The notes beneath the pieces were generated by a model that saw only the letters and a list, made by a program, of their open reading frames with translations, was not told the origin of the DNA and did no database searches. The translations under genes and the position numbers were made by a program. Below, piece by piece: positions 25,218 through 26,514 of a stretch of 26,514 nt of DNA; within the stretch, counting starts at the first letter, position 1; every line of letters starts with the position of its first letter. The stretch spans positions 1 through 26,514 of the IMG/VR virus record IMGVR_UViG_3300044971_000478; one strand, 5' to 3'. The stretch is from a virus.

Positions 25218-25346
25218 TTAAGCCTTCTTACCCTTACGACCTGCTGGTGTGTATCCGAAGAATACTTTTCCAGTTGTTGGCAGTGCTCCATTCTTGCCCT
25301 CTACAGGCTTTGTTTCAGTAGCCTTTGCTCTTGATCCTTTGTTCAT
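25218..25346 (-). CDS. Tiny basic protein, 42 aa
   Basis: A 42-aa protein from ATG 25344-25346, selected over an in-frame ATG at 25484 because AAGGGGGTG lies seven bases upstream and the longer form would lie inside the portal gene. It reads MNKGSRAKATETKPVEGKNG followed by ALPTTGKVFFGYTPAGRKGK. It is basic and Gly-rich and likely unstructured outside a short beta segment. The gene sits between portal and the small helical protein. Function unknown. Confidence 0.65.
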   Translation of the reverse strand: MNKGSRAKATETKPVEGKNGALPTTGKVFFGYTPAGRKGKKA

Positions 25347-25362
25347 TTGTTCACCCCCTTCA

Positions 25363-26514
25363 TTATGCTGCTCCGCCGATAGAGGCGAGTAGTTGTGCGA
25401 TATCTGGTTGAGGTTGACCAGCAGCAGGGGCCGCTCCGCTTTGTTGTTCTGGAGTTGGCTGCGAGGCAGGGGCGGGGGCCGCACCTGCTACTGGAACTTG
25501 TTGTTCAGGCATTGTTGGCGCTGGAGCCACTGGCTCCGGTGCAAATGCTTTGGCAATGATAGTTTCTAGTTGTAATCCTTTTTGTCTGCCTTGAATGACA
25601 TCAGCGATTCTAGTAATGATTTGGCTTGGGTCTTGACCTTGGGAAGCAAGTGCGGGTATAGCTTGTGCATACTGAGCAACAGCAACACGAAGAGAATCAC
25701 GCATTTCTTCAATGTCAACCCTTTGTTCTTCTTGTGTAACATTTAACTCCATTGGGATTTCTCGGCGGACATAATCACGGGATACTAACTTGTCGCTACG
25801 CATTTGTAGTAATGCAATAATGGCTCTGTTAGGATCCATTCCTGACATAATACCGTAGCGTACATCTACGCCATACTCGCCTTTAATATCACGAGATGGT
25901 GTGTACTTTAATGTATAAGGTGTGCCGTCATCGCTACCCTTAATTGTCTTTACCATATTACCAAATACTTTTTCATCTACCTCAAAGGATAGAGAAACCA
26001 TATCTGTAAATAGACGAGCGAACTGTGCTTGTGCTGCTTTAACCTGTGTATCAAAGCCAGCCTGTAGTGCTTGCACACCACGACCAGTAACAACAGAGGC
26101 ATCAATATTACCTGAGCGAGTTTCAGGATAACGAGCACCAACGCGAAGTTCACGCTCTAATACACCAGACTCTGTGAATACACCTGCTGGTAGTTCTAGT
26201 GGAACTCTACGAATACCTTGTGGATTAGCAGAACGCATAATTGCATCTGGTCCCAAAGCAAGTTCTTGTACATCTTGTGGAATAGCAATAGGTGCTTGAA
26301 TAGATTTCTCAGCAGCTTGGATCTGTAATACTGCGAATCTTGCACGAGCTAGTTGAACTGCTAGTACATCATCAAACTGACCACGAGCCTCACCATCAAG
26401 GGAGGATCGCATAGCAACGTTGGCTAAACACTTACCTACTGGGTTAGGAACATTACCTAGAATTAGATTCTGGCGTTCTGGTAGGAAGATCATATCCTGA
26501 TCTTTGTCGTGGTA
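25363..26514 (-). CDS. Portal protein, N-terminus beyond window
   Basis: The frame is open to the right edge, giving 383 residues before the stop at 25363. The visible part is the C-terminal half of a portal protein: NPVGKCLANVAMRSSLDGEA, then the helix QFDDVLAVQLARARFAVLQI, PIAIPQDVQELALGPDAIMR, and a long region of helices with RRVPLELPAGVFTESGVLER and DASVVTGRGVQALQAGFDTQ. The last 70 residues are a Pro/Ala/Gln-rich flexible tail (PVAPAPTMPEQQVPVAG and on) ending in IAQLLASIGGAA. Portals form the dodecameric DNA gate at one capsid vertex. The gene stands first in the visible late operon. Confidence 0.85.
   Translation of the reverse strand, partial: YHDKDQDMIFLPERQNLILGNVPNPVGKCLANVAMRSSLDGEARGQFDDVLAVQLARARFAVLQIQAAEKSIQAPIAIPQDVQELALGPDAIMRSANPQGIRRVPLELPAGVFTESGVLERELRVGARYPETRSGNIDASVVTGRGVQALQAGFDTQVKAAQAQFARLFTDMVSLSFEVDEKVFGNMVKTIKGSDDGTPYTLKYTPSRDIKGEYGVDVRYGIMSGMDPNRAIIALLQMRSDKLVSRDYVRREIPMELNVTQEEQRVDIEEMRDSLRVAVAQYAQAIPALASQGQDPSQIITRIADVIQGRQKGLQLETIIAKAFAPEPVAPAPTMPEQQVPVAGAAPAPASQPTPEQQSGAAPAAGQPQPDIAQLLASIGGAA

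Noticed and set aside
25347-25484. N-terminal extension of the 42-aa protein beginning at 25484
   Set aside because: The extension lies inside the portal C-terminus, is Pro/Leu/Asn-rich without family resemblance, and the internal ATG at 25346 has a strong ribosome site.

Overview
This window is a near-complete virion-structure and lysis module of a tailed bacteriophage, most likely a podovirus-like (short-tailed) phage of an aquatic bacterium. Almost every gene is on the minus strand, so transcription runs from the right edge to the left. Genes are packed with 1-4 base start/stop overlaps (TAATG, ATGA, TTGA). No integrase, insertion sequence, CRISPR array or convincing tRNA gene is visible. 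The base composition leans to A/T. Several families look like those I associate with freshwater actinobacterial phages (an HslV/proteasome-like hydrolase, the SCKTKDH-type small protein, the MAKSPAWQ-type basic protein), but the host cannot be fixed from this sequence, and a lipoprotein/coiled-coil pair resembling spanins would fit a Gram-negative host better.

Layout in transcription order, right to left. (1) 26514-24579: the C-terminal part of a portal protein and three small proteins. (2) 24579-17115: three large, poorly conserved proteins (1634, 457 and 393 aa), interpreted as internal virion or DNA-ejection proteins. (3) 16994-15551: scaffold and an N4-gp56-type major capsid protein. (4) 15493-13618: a likely head-tail completion protein, a Cys-rich small protein, a cluster of six tiny proteins of 40-54 aa or slightly more, four of them very Lys-rich, and a structural protein. 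Five of the tiny genes were found by reading the sequence directly. (5) 13621-8340: a baseplate/fibre-type protein, a collagen-like fibre with about 82 uninterrupted G-X-Y triplets, two glycosyltransferases (GT25-like and GT2-like with TPR-like repeats), a tail/adaptor protein and three fibre or decoration proteins, two of which share a paralogous C-terminal domain. (6) 8340-3834: a glycine-rich adhesin-like fibre, two small proteins, a terminator and a 736-aa tail protein. (7) 3823-2501: a lysis cassette with membrane proteins, an overlapping lipoprotein gene, an M15-type endolysin and a holin-like protein, closed by a strong terminator at about 2442-2473.

Left of that terminator the organisation changes. 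A single plus-strand zinc-ribbon gene (2198-2437) diverges from a second minus-strand operon with its own promoter-like sequences: an HslV/proteasome-beta-like hydrolase, an acidic unknown protein, a Cas4/RecB-like Fe-S nuclease and a truncated unknown protein at the left edge.

The most interesting hypothesis is a fibre-modification cassette: a GT25-like enzyme lies 14 bases downstream of the Thr-rich collagen-like fibre gene and overlaps a GT2-like enzyme. GT25 is the family that contains the animal collagen galactosyltransferases. The phage-borne HslV-like hydrolase without a visible ATPase partner is the second candidate. No stretch longer than 300 bases lacks a gene.
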